Assembly: GCA_022841475.1 (NCBI GenBank)
Contig: JALHRJ010000005.1
Coordinates: 1 to 64,000 of the forward strand
Length of the DNA stretch: 64,000 nt
Reading direction: 5' to 3'
Origin: Cyclobacteriaceae bacterium
GTDB taxonomy: Bacteria; Bacteroidota; Bacteroidia; Cytophagales; Cyclobacteriaceae
Made by a program: the position numbers and the translations under genes. Positions within the stretch are counted from its first letter, which is position 1. The number at the start of each line of letters is the position of its first letter. The notes under the pieces were generated by a model that was not told the DNA's origin, searched no databases, and was given only the letters and a program-made list of their open reading frames with translations. Positions 8,668 to 17,626 of the stretch are shown here, in pieces.

Positions 8668-10056
8668 TTAGAAGGAGATGGCTCCTTGTACTACAAAACC
8701 ATCGAAACTTCCTTGATAGAATCTGTTATTAGGACCGGTTGGCAAATAACCATCATAATTTTGAGTTACATACTCTGCTTTAAGCAAGATGTTGCGGGTA
8801 ACGAACCATCCACCTGCAATACAAGTACGGTCAATAGTTACATCATATAGAGAACCAGGGCTTGTGGCACTTTGTCCTTCAGCCAAATTGGAGGTAACTT
8901 GTTGGTAACGTGCCCCAATATAGAATTTTTCATTTTTACCAAAGCGGTACAAGGCTTCTCCAGATCCCTGGTGAGTCTGGCGATTGGTATAGTCCTCGGA
9001 TCCCCATGGAGTACCAGTAGTAACCTCTCCATTTTCAAGAGAATTTTTTCCAAAAGCATATTCCCAAGTTCCGAATACTTCAAGTCCGCCAAATTTTATG
9101 AATGGGTTCACCATAAAGGCCGTTACGTTATCGCGGTAGCCAGGGTTGAAACGACCTGAGGTGAAGTTACCAGTTAAGGTAACAGGCGCATTATCCATCA
9201 CATATTGATAGTTTGATCCGGTACGGTCGCCACTAAAAATGGTGTTATTTGCAGAAGACTTGGTAGTCATCATTGATCCGGTTAAACGTACGCGAAGATT
9301 GTCTTGTAACTGTTTGTCAAACCCAGCTTTTAAATAAAGAGAAGGCTTGCGTTTTGCTCCTTCAGGAGTTTGAGGATCTGCCACATTACCTTGAATTTCA
9401 CCATCGGTAAGTCCTATCATGGCAATCACACCTTTGTTCTTGTAATATAATTCAGCACCGATTTCAGTGGTAAATTGATCCATGATGTTGTTTTCAATCC
9501 AGGGGTTCCACATAGTTTGGCCACCATCACTTCTGCGGAAGTGAGTATCACCATAGTTAACTTCCATGTGACCAACTTTCAAGGTTAGGTTTTTCCAGAG
9601 ATTGTCAAAGAATTCGCTGTTCAGGAAAGTCACTTTGTCTACTTGTAAGTATCCACCCTTTACCCAGAATTCATTGTGGTGGTGGGAAGACATGTAGGAA
9701 ACCAGGTTTAAGCTAACACCATCGTACAATTGAACATCGATGTTGAAGTTGGCTTGTGCAAGCGCAAAGCCACCTGCCATCTCATATAATTTAGGAGTAG
9801 TAGGAGTTGCTGGTGGAGGTAATCCGTTACTGTGTTTTAAGTTTTGATAGCCTTGAGTAAAACCAGCGCCAATACGAAGTTTGAAACCATCATAAACTAC
9901 GGTGTCGTCTTTAGTTGTTTCGAAGACATTAATACCGCGTTGATCGTAGTATCTGAAGTATTGCATGGCGGGTTGTTGCGCGAACGCAATCATACCCGCA
10001 AAAAGGAGCCCGACCGTCATTAGCAGGCTTTTAAGGGAAACGATTCTTGTTTTCAT
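8668..10056 (-). CDS. Porin-like outer-membrane beta-barrel protein
   Basis: This 462-residue protein has a signal peptide (MKTRIVSLKSLL...MIAFAQQ). The mature sequence is built of alternating beta strands with girdle-like aromatic residues and ends in a terminal aromatic (…VQGAISF), as in outer-membrane barrels. Segments such as LTLKVGHMEVNYGDTHFRRS and KFYIGARYQQVTSN recall phosphate-selective-porin-like or generic Bacteroidota porins. I cannot name the substrate. It lies 32 bases downstream of a YceI gene and appears to form a two-gene operon with it under the FNR-type box at 10756. Confidence 0.7.
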   Translation of the reverse strand: MKTRIVSLKSLLMTVGLLFAGMIAFAQQPAMQYFRYYDQRGINVFETTKDDTVVYDGFKLRIGAGFTQGYQNLKHSNGLPPPATPTTPKLYEMAGGFALAQANFNIDVQLYDGVSLNLVSYMSSHHHNEFWVKGGYLQVDKVTFLNSEFFDNLWKNLTLKVGHMEVNYGDTHFRRSDGGQTMWNPWIENNIMDQFTTEIGAELYYKNKGVIAMIGLTDGEIQGNVADPQTPEGAKRKPSLYLKAGFDKQLQDNLRVRLTGSMMTTKSSANNTIFSGDRTGSNYQYVMDNAPVTLTGNFTSGRFNPGYRDNVTAFMVNPFIKFGGLEVFGTWEYAFGKNSLENGEVTTGTPWGSEDYTNRQTHQGSGEALYRFGKNEKFYIGARYQQVTSNLAEGQSATSPGSLYDVTIDRTCIAGGWFVTRNILLKAEYVTQNYDGYLPTGPNNRFYQGSFDGFVVQGAISF

Positions 10057-10088
10057 AACTGTAGGTTTTAATTTAATTTAAGTTGTAT

Positions 10089-10673
10089 TTAGAGTTTTTC
10101 GGGAGTTAGTGTAACATCAATAGTGATGGTAATATCATTGCCGGTTTTAACAGAACCAAACATGAAAGAAGGTGGCTCTACATTATAGTCGCTCATCTTA
10201 ATAGCTTTCGAACCCTTGAATGCTAAAGCCCCATTTTTTACTTCGTAAGCAACTTCAACATCGATAGGTTTTGTTGTGCCTGCTATGGTAAGGCTTCCGC
10301 TACACAATATTGTCTTGCCTGTTATTTTCGCTGAAGCAAGCTGAAAGGTTATTTGCTTATGCTTATCTGTCTTCAATGAGTTGTAGGCATTTTTATCCAT
10401 AGAGCCTTTTCCACTTTTTAAACTTTCGGCTGGAATCGTAACCGTGATGGAATTGAGTTTTGCAGGTGTGCCATCGCCATTCACTTCAAAGAGTGCTTTG
10501 TAGGCAGCTTCTTTTGTAGTCATCGTCCAGTCGTGCATGGTGGAAGTGCCCGCAATGGTAATGAGCGAACTTCCTGTTTGCCGGTAACTTTGCTGGGCCA
10601 CTCCCAACATTATTACAAAGGCCATCAGGGAGGTTAGAACTGCCCGGGTAATCATTTTTCTGTTCGTTTTCAT
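10089..10673 (-). CDS. YceI family protein
   Basis: This 194-residue secreted protein has a signal peptide ending near GVAQQ. The YceI core is recognisable: SLITIAGTSTMHDWTMTTK, then ESLKSGKGSMDKNAYNSLK, then KQITFQLASAKITG, and a C-terminal PPSFMFGSVKTGNDITITID. YceI proteins are periplasmic lipocalin-like binders of polyprenoids or lipids. It is the first gene of a probable operon with the porin-like gene. An FNR/CRP-type palindrome lies about 85 bases upstream. Confidence 0.85.
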   Translation of the reverse strand: MKTNRKMITRAVLTSLMAFVIMLGVAQQSYRQTGSSLITIAGTSTMHDWTMTTKEAAYKALFEVNGDGTPAKLNSITVTIPAESLKSGKGSMDKNAYNSLKTDKHKQITFQLASAKITGKTILCSGSLTIAGTTKPIDVEVAYEVKNGALAFKGSKAIKMSDYNVEPPSFMFGSVKTGNDITITIDVTLTPEKL

Positions 10674-10755
10674 ACTGATTTGGTTTTTGTGCCTGTTAAG
10701 CGATACAAGGTTAGGGAGATCAACAAACCCGCCACATGATTGTGGCTACCTCTAA

Positions 10756-10773
10756 ATATGATTTATATCATAT
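10756..10773. promoter_or_regulatory. FNR/CRP-type operator upstream of YceI-porin operon
   Basis: ATATGATTTATATCATAT has arms ATATGAT / ATCATAT around TTAT. Its central 14-mer is the exact reverse complement of the box at 2888-2901, so two envelope gene clusters share the same candidate operator. The distance to the gene start at 10673 is about 85 bases. Confidence 0.55.
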
Positions 10774-10981
10774 AATAATTCAGATCAAGTATCGTAAGTA
10801 TCATATAATCAATATATTACGAAATTCACACTTTTTGATTGTGAACCTCGGACGAGTTTTGGGTTTACAATTCGTCAGTTATTCTGGTGTTCCCTTTACG
10901 ACAAGATGATGCAATGGGGTCTTTTTTCATCAGTGAGAATCTCACCAAATCATTAAGAGGATTTAATAAAGTCATATTTAG

Positions 10982-10993
10982 TATGCATGCATA
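10982..10993. promoter_or_regulatory. Perfect palindrome, candidate MarR operator
   Basis: TATGCATGCATA is a perfect 12-bp palindrome 35 bases upstream of the marR start, where MarR-family autoregulators commonly bind. The assignment is inference from position and symmetry only. Confidence 0.4.
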
Positions 10994-11027
10994 ACAAATT
11001 TTTTATACCTTCGGCAACGTTTGCATC

Positions 11028-11477
11028 ATGAAGCGAGAAGAAACCATAGACTACCACATTCGATCTGCCTGGCATGCTATAGCCCGCATGTACAATCAGC
11101 AAGCGCTTAAGTTTGATGGCACCATGTCTATTGGGTATGCATTATTAAATGTTTCATCAGAGGAAGGTACTGCGGCAATGAAAATTGGCCCCTTGATGGG
11201 ATTAGAACCCCGAAGCCTGACGCGACTATTAAAATCCATGGAAGAAAAAGGATTGATAACTCGTCAGGTAGATAAAAATGATAAACGTTCCGTGCGCGTG
11301 CTACTTACCAAGCAAGGCAAGAAGATGAAGGAAAAGTCGCGCGAAACCGTATTGCGTTTTAATGAGGCCGTGCGCGAAGAAGTAGCCGAAGAAAAGCTAA
11401 CCGTGTTTTTTGAAGTGGTGCAGAAGATTAATCAGATTGTTGACAGAGATACTATTTACGATAAAGTTTTACAATGA
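11028..11477 (+). CDS. MarR family transcriptional regulator
   Basis: This 149-residue protein has the MarR winged-helix layout: an N-terminal dimerisation helix, a helix-turn-helix at about residues 55-80 (AMKIGPLMGLEPRSLTRLLKSMEEKGLI), the wing with DKNDKRSVRVLLT, and C-terminal helices. MarR regulators usually respond to small ligands. Its position 60 bases ahead of the fatty-acid operon suggests that it controls beta-oxidation genes, perhaps with acyl-CoA as effector. A palindrome just upstream could be its own operator. Confidence 0.9.
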   Translation: MKREETIDYHIRSAWHAIARMYNQQALKFDGTMSIGYALLNVSSEEGTAAMKIGPLMGLEPRSLTRLLKSMEEKGLITRQVDKNDKRSVRVLLTKQGKKMKEKSRETVLRFNEAVREEVAEEKLTVFFEVVQKINQIVDRDTIYDKVLQ

Positions 11478-11536
11478 TTGTTGCCTGCGGTTGAACAAGA
11501 CCAGACATCAACAATGAATAAAGAACAACTAAGAAT

Positions 11537-13936
11537 ATGAATAGAACCATTCGCAAAGTAGCAGTTTTAGGATCAGGCATTATGGGCTCGCGCATCGCGT
11601 GCCACTTCGCCAACATTGGGGTAGATGTGCTTTTACTGGACATTGCACCCAAAGAGTTAACGGAAGACGAAAAGAAAAAAGGTCTTACGTTAGATCATCC
11701 GGCTGTTAAAAACAGAATTGTCAACAGTGCTTTTGAAGCAACGCTTAAAGCAAACCCTGCTTCGCTCTTCAGTAAAAAATTTGCCTCGCGTGTTAAGCTT
11801 GGAAACTTTACTGATGACATGGCGAAAATCAAAAATTACGACTGGACGATTGAAGTTGTTGTGGAAAATCTCGACATCAAGAAGAAAGTTTACGAAGAAG
11901 TAGAGAAGCACAGAACGCCTGGAACCTTGATCACCTCCAATACATCAGGCATTCCTATTCACTTAATGGCCGAAGGGCGAAGTGAGGATTTTCAAAAGCA
12001 TTTCGCAGGCACTCACTTTTTCAATCCGCCCCGCTATTTAAAATTATTAGAGATCATTCCTACTACGAAAACAGATCCCGAAGTCACCAAATTTTTGATG
12101 CACTATGGTGATCTTTTCCTGGGCAAAACAACCGTATTGTGTAAAGACACTCCGGCTTTTATAGGAAACAGGGTTGGGATTTTTGGCTTGCTGAAAGTGA
12201 TCGACTCCATGGGCAAGTATGACCTTAATGTAGATGAGATCGACAAACTAACGGGTCCCGTTATCGGAAGACCAAAGTCGGCAACCTTTAGAACCTCTGA
12301 TGTGGTGGGTCTGGATACGCTCGTCAAGGTATCAAACAATTTATATGCAGGATTGGTGAATGATGAAGGCCGTGAGATGTTTAAGCTGCCGGAAGTAGTT
12401 ACCAAACTCGAACAAAACAAATGGCTAGGAGATAAAACCGGCCAGGGCTTTTATAAGAAGACAAAGAATGCCAAAGGCGAAACAGAAATCTTAACGCTGG
12501 ATTTAAAGACGCTAGAATACAAACCGAAAGCGAAAGCAAAATTTGCTACCCTTGAAACCACCAAAACGATCGATAACCTGAAAGATCGCTTCAAAGTTTT
12601 GCTGGCCGGCAAAGACAAAGCCGGTGATTTTTACCGCGATTGCTTTTACGGACTGTTTCAATACGTGAGCAATCGTATTCCTGAAATCAGTGATGAACTT
12701 TTCCGTATTGATGATGCGGTCAGCGGTGGCTTTGGTTGGGATCTGGGACCTTTCGAAACCTGGGATGCCGTGGGTGTTGAGAAAAGTATTCCGTTAATGG
12801 AAGAGGCTGGCTACAAACCCAATCAATGGGTGTATGATATGCTGGCATCCGGAAACAAATCATTCTATAAAGTTGAAGGCGGCCAGAAAAAATATTACGA
12901 TATCCCCACGAAGTCGTACAAATCAATTTCAGGAAGAGAAAGCTTTATCATTCTTGAAAGCAAGAGTGAAAATGTGGTCTGGAAAAATGCTGATTCAAAA
13001 ATCACTGACCTCGGTGATGGCGTTATCAACTTTGGCTGGCACAGCAAGAGTTATACATTAGGCAGCAGCGTAATCGAAGGACTTAACAAATCCCTTGACC
13101 TCGCAGAGAAAGAGTATCGTGGCTTAGTAGTAGGACATCAAGGTGCTGATTTTTCTTTAGGTGCAAATCTCGGCCTTGTATTTATGTATGCCATTGAACA
13201 AGATTATGACGAGATCGATTTCATGATCAAAGCGTTCCAGAATTCTGTGATGCGATTGCGCTATTCAACCATACCCGTTGTTGTTGCTCCGCAAGGAAGA
13301 ACGCTCGGGGGCGGATGCGAAATGACGATGCATGCGGATATCGCGCAGGCCGCTGCAGAAACTTATATTGGTCTCGTGGAAGTAGGTGTTGGACTAATTC
13401 CAGGTGGTGGTGGCACAAAAGAGTTTACGAAACGTGTTAGTGATGCATCGCAGGAAGGCGATATAGAATTAAATGCTTTGCAAAATGCATTCATGACTAT
13501 TGCAACGGCAAAAGTTGCCACCTCTGCCGAGGAGGCACGCGAACTTGGCATCCTGAAAAAGTTAGATCGGGTGTCGATGAATAAAGACCGACAAATTGCT
13601 GATGCTAAGCAAGCAGTACTTGATTTATCAGAAGCGGGCTACACCATGCAGCCACAGGCAAAGAATATCAAAGTGCAGGGTCGTACGGGGCAGGCGTTGT
13701 TCCTCGCAGGACTTCAAGGCATGTTGATGGGCAAGTTTATTTCAGAGCACGATGCGAAAGTAGCGAAGTGGATTGCGAACATCATGTGTGGAGGAGATCT
13801 CACATCGCCACAGGAAGTAAGCGAACAGTACCTGCTTGATTTGGAACGAGAAGCTTTCCTTTCACTTACGGGTGAGAAGAAAACGTTGGAGAGAATTCAG
13901 GCGATTTTGACAGGAGGGAAACCTCTTAGAAATTAG
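11537..13936 (+). CDS. 3-hydroxyacyl-CoA dehydrogenase / enoyl-CoA hydratase fusion
   Basis: This 799-residue bifunctional beta-oxidation enzyme starts with the NAD-binding Rossmann motif VAVLGSGIMGSRIACHFA and the HADH core with THFFNPPRYLKLLEI (about residues 1-420). The C-terminal part (about 490-720) carries crotonase-fold segments such as GADFSLGANLG and APQGRTLGGGCEMTMHADI. The domain order is dehydrogenase first, hydratase second, the reverse of E. coli FadB, and matches a type common in Bacteroidota. It hydrates enoyl-CoA and oxidises the resulting 3-hydroxyacyl-CoA, feeding the thiolase encoded downstream. Confidence 0.93.
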   Translation: MNRTIRKVAVLGSGIMGSRIACHFANIGVDVLLLDIAPKELTEDEKKKGLTLDHPAVKNRIVNSAFEATLKANPASLFSKKFASRVKLGNFTDDMAKIKNYDWTIEVVVENLDIKKKVYEEVEKHRTPGTLITSNTSGIPIHLMAEGRSEDFQKHFAGTHFFNPPRYLKLLEIIPTTKTDPEVTKFLMHYGDLFLGKTTVLCKDTPAFIGNRVGIFGLLKVIDSMGKYDLNVDEIDKLTGPVIGRPKSATFRTSDVVGLDTLVKVSNNLYAGLVNDEGREMFKLPEVVTKLEQNKWLGDKTGQGFYKKTKNAKGETEILTLDLKTLEYKPKAKAKFATLETTKTIDNLKDRFKVLLAGKDKAGDFYRDCFYGLFQYVSNRIPEISDELFRIDDAVSGGFGWDLGPFETWDAVGVEKSIPLMEEAGYKPNQWVYDMLASGNKSFYKVEGGQKKYYDIPTKSYKSISGRESFIILESKSENVVWKNADSKITDLGDGVINFGWHSKSYTLGSSVIEGLNKSLDLAEKEYRGLVVGHQGADFSLGANLGLVFMYAIEQDYDEIDFMIKAFQNSVMRLRYSTIPVVVAPQGRTLGGGCEMTMHADIAQAAAETYIGLVEVGVGLIPGGGGTKEFTKRVSDASQEGDIELNALQNAFMTIATAKVATSAEEARELGILKKLDRVSMNKDRQIADAKQAVLDLSEAGYTMQPQAKNIKVQGRTGQALFLAGLQGMLMGKFISEHDAKVAKWIANIMCGGDLTSPQEVSEQYLLDLEREAFLSLTGEKKTLERIQAILTGGKPLRN

Positions 13937-14425
13937 TAGGCAGTTGGCAGAGCGCAGTAGGCAGTAAAGAGAATATCTGATGGCAAAAAGTAAAGGACAT
14001 AGAGATTTAATTGTGTACCAAAAGGCGTTTGCTTTGGCGATGAGGATTTTTCAGATTACAAAGAAATATCCCAAAGAAGAAAAGTATTCTTTGGTAGATC
14101 AGATCAGACGATCATCAAGATCTGTTTGCTCTTGCGTAGCAGAGGCCTATCGGAAAAGAAAATATCAACCCTATTTTGTTAATAAGTGTTCTGATGCTGA
14201 TGGAGAAAATAGCGAAACTATTGTTTGGCTCGAGTTTTCATTGGCCAATGAATACATCTCTCAAGAAGAGTTTAATCAGTTTGAACAGGATGCTGAAGAA
14301 ATTGGAAGAATGTTAAACTCAATGATTGAGAATCCAGAGAAGTTTTTACCGAAGGAAAAACCGAAACTAGAAAATATAATTTAAGGAGTAACGGACTGCC
14401 CACTGCAGTCTGCCTACTGCCTACT
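13935..14425. mobile_element. Small insertion carrying a four-helix-bundle gene with inverted ends
   Basis: AGTAGGCAGTTGGCAG at 13935-13950 is matched in inverted orientation by CTGCCTACTGCCTACT at 14410-14425 (15 of 16). A second GCAGTAGGCAGT-like unit inside each end extends the similarity to about 35 bases. The 490-base unit sits between two genes of one operon and contains a single small gene. No transposase is present, so any movement would need help from elsewhere. Confidence 0.5.
13980..14384 (+). CDS. Four helix bundle protein (23S rRNA intervening-sequence type)
   Basis: This 134-residue all-helical protein has the family marks HRDLIVYQKAFALAMRIF, then YPKEEKYSLVDQIRRSSRSV, then the C-terminal SLANEYISQEEFNQF helix. 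Proteins of this S23/IVP family are encoded in 23S rRNA intervening sequences or scattered in genomes, and they resemble the accessory protein Avd of diversity-generating retroelements. The function is unknown. The gene interrupts the beta-oxidation operon and is bracketed by inverted repeats, which suggests late arrival. The flanking fatty-acid genes remain intact. Confidence 0.85.
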   Translation: MAKSKGHRDLIVYQKAFALAMRIFQITKKYPKEEKYSLVDQIRRSSRSVCSCVAEAYRKRKYQPYFVNKCSDADGENSETIVWLEFSLANEYISQEEFNQFEQDAEEIGRMLNSMIENPEKFLPKEKPKLENII

Positions 14426-14461
14426 TTTATTAATAGAACAAGAAATTAAAAATTTGACAAC

Positions 14462-15637
14462 ATGGACGCATACATCGTAGCAGGTTTCAGAACCGGAGTG
14501 GGAAAAGCCAAAAAGGGAGGGTTTCGTTTTACACGTCCCGATGATCTGGCGGCTGAGGTAATCAAACACCTGGTTAAATCTATACCGGGTCTTGAAAATA
14601 AAATGGTCGATGACCTCATTGTCGGTAACGCAGTGCCCGAAGCAGAACAAGGTATGCAGATGGGCCGCATGATTTCCTTGCTGGCGCTTGGCATGGATGT
14701 GCCCGGTATGATTGTGAACCGCTATTGCGGATCCGGTGTGGAGACCATCGCTATTGCGAGTCAACGGATACAAGCCGGCCAAGCAGACATTATTATAGCG
14801 GGAGGAACCGAGTCGATGTCGTTGGTGCCCACCATGGGCTTCAAGACCGCCTTGAATTATGTAATTGCCAAGGAGAACCCGACCTATTACACCAGTATGG
14901 GCCTAACAGCCGAGGAGGTATCAAAGCAATTTAAAATTACGCGCGAGGAGCAGGATCAGTTTTCGTATGAATCACATATGAAAGCAGCTGCAGCCTGGAA
15001 GGATGGAAAGTTTAAAGATGAAGTCGTTCCCATCTCGGTGAAAGAAGTTTATGTAGACGAGAACATGAAAAAGAAAACCCGTGAGTTTGTGGTGGCTACC
15101 GATGAAGGCATTCGTACCGATACTACGGTAGAAGGCCTCTCAAAACTTAGACCTGTATTTGCAGCAGGTGGAACGGTTACTGCCGGCAACTCTTCGCAAA
15201 CATCGGATGGTGCTGCGTTTGTAGCAGTGATGAGTGAACGCATGGTGAAACAATTGAATCTCACGCCCATTGCACGCATGGTAAGTTATGCAGCAGCCGG
15301 TGTTGATCCGCGCATCATGGGCATTGGTCCGGTGGCAGCGATACCCAAAGCATTAAAGATTGCCGGACTGAAACTTGATGATATAGATCTAATTGAATTG
15401 AATGAAGCATTTGCAGCACAGTCCCTGGCGGTAGTGAAAGAACTTGGAATCAATCGCGCCAAGCTAAATGTAAATGGCGGAGCGATTGCGGTCGGTCATC
15501 CGCTGGGATCTTCGGGCGCACGTTTGTCTGTACAATTATTCAACGAATTAAGAAGACAAAAGAAGAAGTACGGAATGGTTACGGCTTGCGTGGGTGGCGG
15601 GCAGGGTGTGGCAGGGATTTATGAGTTACTCAATTAA
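14462..15637 (+). CDS. Acetyl-CoA C-acyltransferase (thiolase)
   Basis: This 391-residue thiolase has the acyl-accepting cysteine in [11 protein letters not shown] (Cys89), the ELNEAFAAQ motif, the catalytic His in [16 protein letters not shown] and the second Cys in TACVGGGQG. It performs the final thiolytic cleavage of 3-ketoacyl-CoA in beta-oxidation. It lies in the same operon as the dehydrogenase/hydratase fusion and the acyl-CoA dehydrogenase. The start at 14462 gives the standard N-terminus ([15 protein letters not shown]). Confidence 0.95.
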   Translation: MDAYIVAGFRTGVGKAKKGGFRFTRPDDLAAEVIKHLVKSIPGLENKMVDDLIVGNAVPEAEQGMQMGRMISLLALGMDVPGMIVNRYCGSGVETIAIASQRIQAGQADIIIAGGTESMSLVPTMGFKTALNYVIAKENPTYYTSMGLTAEEVSKQFKITREEQDQFSYESHMKAAAAWKDGKFKDEVVPISVKEVYVDENMKKKTREFVVATDEGIRTDTTVEGLSKLRPVFAAGGTVTAGNSSQTSDGAAFVAVMSERMVKQLNLTPIARMVSYAAAGVDPRIMGIGPVAAIPKALKIAGLKLDDIDLIELNEAFAAQSLAVVKELGINRAKLNVNGGAIAVGHPLGSSGARLSVQLFNELRRQKKKYGMVTACVGGGQGVAGIYELLN

Positions 15638-15703
15638 ACAGTTGACAATTAGCAATTGACAATTATTGTCAACTGTATTTTTGTCAATTGTCAACTTTTT
15701 CAA
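15638..15703. repeat. Inverted repeats between thiolase and acyl-CoA dehydrogenase genes
   Basis: ACAGTTGACAAT (15638-15649) pairs perfectly with ATTGTCAACTGT (15665-15676). A further GTCAATTGTCAAC unit (15683-15695) repeats the same sequence and is followed by TTTTT. It may fold into alternative hairpins and attenuate transcription, or be a remnant of a small palindromic insertion. Confidence 0.5.
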
Positions 15704-15736
15704 ATATGGACACAAAAATTTAATCAGAAAGAAAAA

Positions 15737-17539
15737 ATGGCAACAGAAGTAGTAACAAACCAAGCAATCAAAGGGGGCGAGTTCCTCATCCGGGAAACAC
15801 AAGCGCACGAAATCTTTATCCCCGAAGATTTTAATGAAGAGCAACGAATGATTGCGCAGACGTGCAAAGACTTTTTGAAACAGGAAGTATATCCACGTCT
15901 CGATGAAATAGATTCGATGAAGGATCTTACCCTCATGCCGAAGCTGATGGATAAAGCCGGAGAGTTGGGATTGCTCGGAACTTCAGTGCCTCAAGAGTAT
16001 GGCGGCTTTGGCATGGACTTCAATACAACCATGTTGGTGGCAGAAGTCATGGGCGCAGGACATTCTTTTGCAGTAGCTATTTCGGCACACACCGGCATTG
16101 GCACACTCCCGATTCTGTATTATGGCAACGATGCACAAAAGAAAAAATATATCTCTAAGCTGGCTACAGGCGAATGGAAAGCAGCGTATTGCCTGACCGA
16201 ACCAGATTCGGGTTCAGACGCTAACTCCGGAAAAACAAAAGCTGTATTGACGCCCGATGGAAAACACTATGTGATCAATGGGCAAAAAATGTGGATCACC
16301 AACGGTGGTTTTGCCGATGTGTATGTCGTGTTTGCCAAAATCGATAACGATAAAAACCTGAGTGCTTTTATTGTTGAGAAAGCATTTGGTGGCATTACGA
16401 TGAATGAAGAAGAAAAGAAGATGGGTATCAAAGGATCGAGTACCCGCCAGATTTTCTTCAACGATTGTAAAGTGCCGGTTGAAAATTTGTTAAGTGAACG
16501 TGAAAACGGATTCAAGATTGCCGTAAACATTCTCAACATCGGCCGGATTAAATTAGGCGTGGCTGCAGTGGGCGGCAGTAAGATGACAATTTCTCTTGCA
16601 ACAAAGTATGCAACAGAACGCAAACAATTTGGAGTGCCAATCGCATCTTTCGGGGCGATCAAACACAAGATTGCTGAGGTAGTAACAAAAATTTATGCTT
16701 CCGAGTCGGCACACTATCGTGCCAGCCAAAATATTGATGATGCCTACAACGCGTTTATTGCAGGAGGTATGGATTCCGCGCAAGCGAGATTAAAAGCCCT
16801 GGAAGAGTTTGCCATTGAATGTGCCATCCTAAAAGTGCATGGTTCGGAAGTGCTTGACTTTAGCGTGGATGAAGGCGTGCAGATCTATGGCGGCATGGGC
16901 TTTTCAGCTGAAGGCCCCATGGATCGTGCTTATCGCGATGCGCGCATTAATAGAATCTTTGAAGGGACTAATGAAATCAACAGACTGCTTACCATCGACA
17001 TGCTATTGAAGCGGGCGATGAAGGGCCATCTCGATTTGATGAATCCTGCCATGGCTGTGCAGAAGGAATTAATGTCGATACCAGATTTTGGCGCAAATGA
17101 TGATTCAGCTGTATTTGCAAAAGAGAAGAAAGTGTTGCGCAATCTGAAGAAAGCCGGCCTCATGGTTTCTGGGGCTGCGGTACAAAAATTCATGATGAAG
17201 CTTTCCGATGAACAAGAGATACTGATGAACCTTGCCGATATGTTGATTGAAGGCTATGTGGCTGAGTCGGTATTATTGCGTGTAGAGAAGTTGATCAGTA
17301 TGCGTGGTGAAAAGGCCTGTGAAATTGAAAAGGAAATGGCGTTGATTTATTTGCACTATGCTATAGAGAAGGCGGCTTCGGCTGGCAAGAGCGCGATCAC
17401 TTCGTTTGCTGATGGCGATGAGCAACGGTTAATGTTAATGGGGCTCAAACGTTTTACGAAAGTTGATCCTTATAACCTGAAAGAAGCGCGGAGGAAAGTA
17501 GCGAAGTACGCAATTGAGAAAGGGGAATATCCATTCTAA
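15737..17539 (+). CDS. Acyl-CoA dehydrogenase
   Basis: The start at 15737 (MATEVVTNQA) gives 600 residues. Earlier in-frame starts would run into the inverted repeats. The flavoprotein core carries AYCLTEPDSGSDAN, MWITNGGFADVYVVFAK and the QIYGGMGFSAEGPMDRAYRDARINRIFEGTNEI region including the catalytic-base neighbourhood. A C-terminal extension of about 180 residues is characteristic of the long acyl-CoA dehydrogenases of Bacteroidota and Firmicutes. It introduces the trans double bond in the first step of beta-oxidation and passes electrons to ETF. It is the last gene of the operon. Confidence 0.95.
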   Translation: MATEVVTNQAIKGGEFLIRETQAHEIFIPEDFNEEQRMIAQTCKDFLKQEVYPRLDEIDSMKDLTLMPKLMDKAGELGLLGTSVPQEYGGFGMDFNTTMLVAEVMGAGHSFAVAISAHTGIGTLPILYYGNDAQKKKYISKLATGEWKAAYCLTEPDSGSDANSGKTKAVLTPDGKHYVINGQKMWITNGGFADVYVVFAKIDNDKNLSAFIVEKAFGGITMNEEEKKMGIKGSSTRQIFFNDCKVPVENLLSERENGFKIAVNILNIGRIKLGVAAVGGSKMTISLATKYATERKQFGVPIASFGAIKHKIAEVVTKIYASESAHYRASQNIDDAYNAFIAGGMDSAQARLKALEEFAIECAILKVHGSEVLDFSVDEGVQIYGGMGFSAEGPMDRAYRDARINRIFEGTNEINRLLTIDMLLKRAMKGHLDLMNPAMAVQKELMSIPDFGANDDSAVFAKEKKVLRNLKKAGLMVSGAAVQKFMMKLSDEQEILMNLADMLIEGYVAESVLLRVEKLISMRGEKACEIEKEMALIYLHYAIEKAASAGKSAITSFADGDEQRLMLMGLKRFTKVDPYNLKEARRKVAKYAIEKGEYPF

Positions 17540-17608
17540 CCTCACCCAACCTACTCGCCTTATGGCGGATTCGGTTGGCGAGCCCAACCCCTCTCCAGAG
17601 GAGAGGCG
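17540..17608. repeat. Intergenic palindromic repeat, family 1 (copy b)
   Basis: CCTCACCCAACCTACTCGCC begins one base after the acyl-CoA dehydrogenase stop. CGGATTCGGTTGGCGAG and CCCCTCTCCAGAGGAGAGG follow. It shares the CTCACCCAACC, CCGAATCCGCC-like and CTCTCC/GGAGAG blocks with the copies at 28814 and 32794. Confidence 0.75.
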
Positions 17609-17626
17609 CTTGGTCTTCGATTTAAT

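Larger units (their letters stand above)
10674..11027. other. 354-bp divergent intergenic region
   Basis: This AT-rich region separates the YceI-porin operon from the marR-fatty-acid operon. It holds an FNR/CRP-type palindrome (10756-10773), further AT-rich TATCATATAAT-like stretches near 10798-10810, and a perfect TATGCATGCATA palindrome (10982-10993) close to marR. I see no open frame of coding character in it. Confidence 0.6.
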
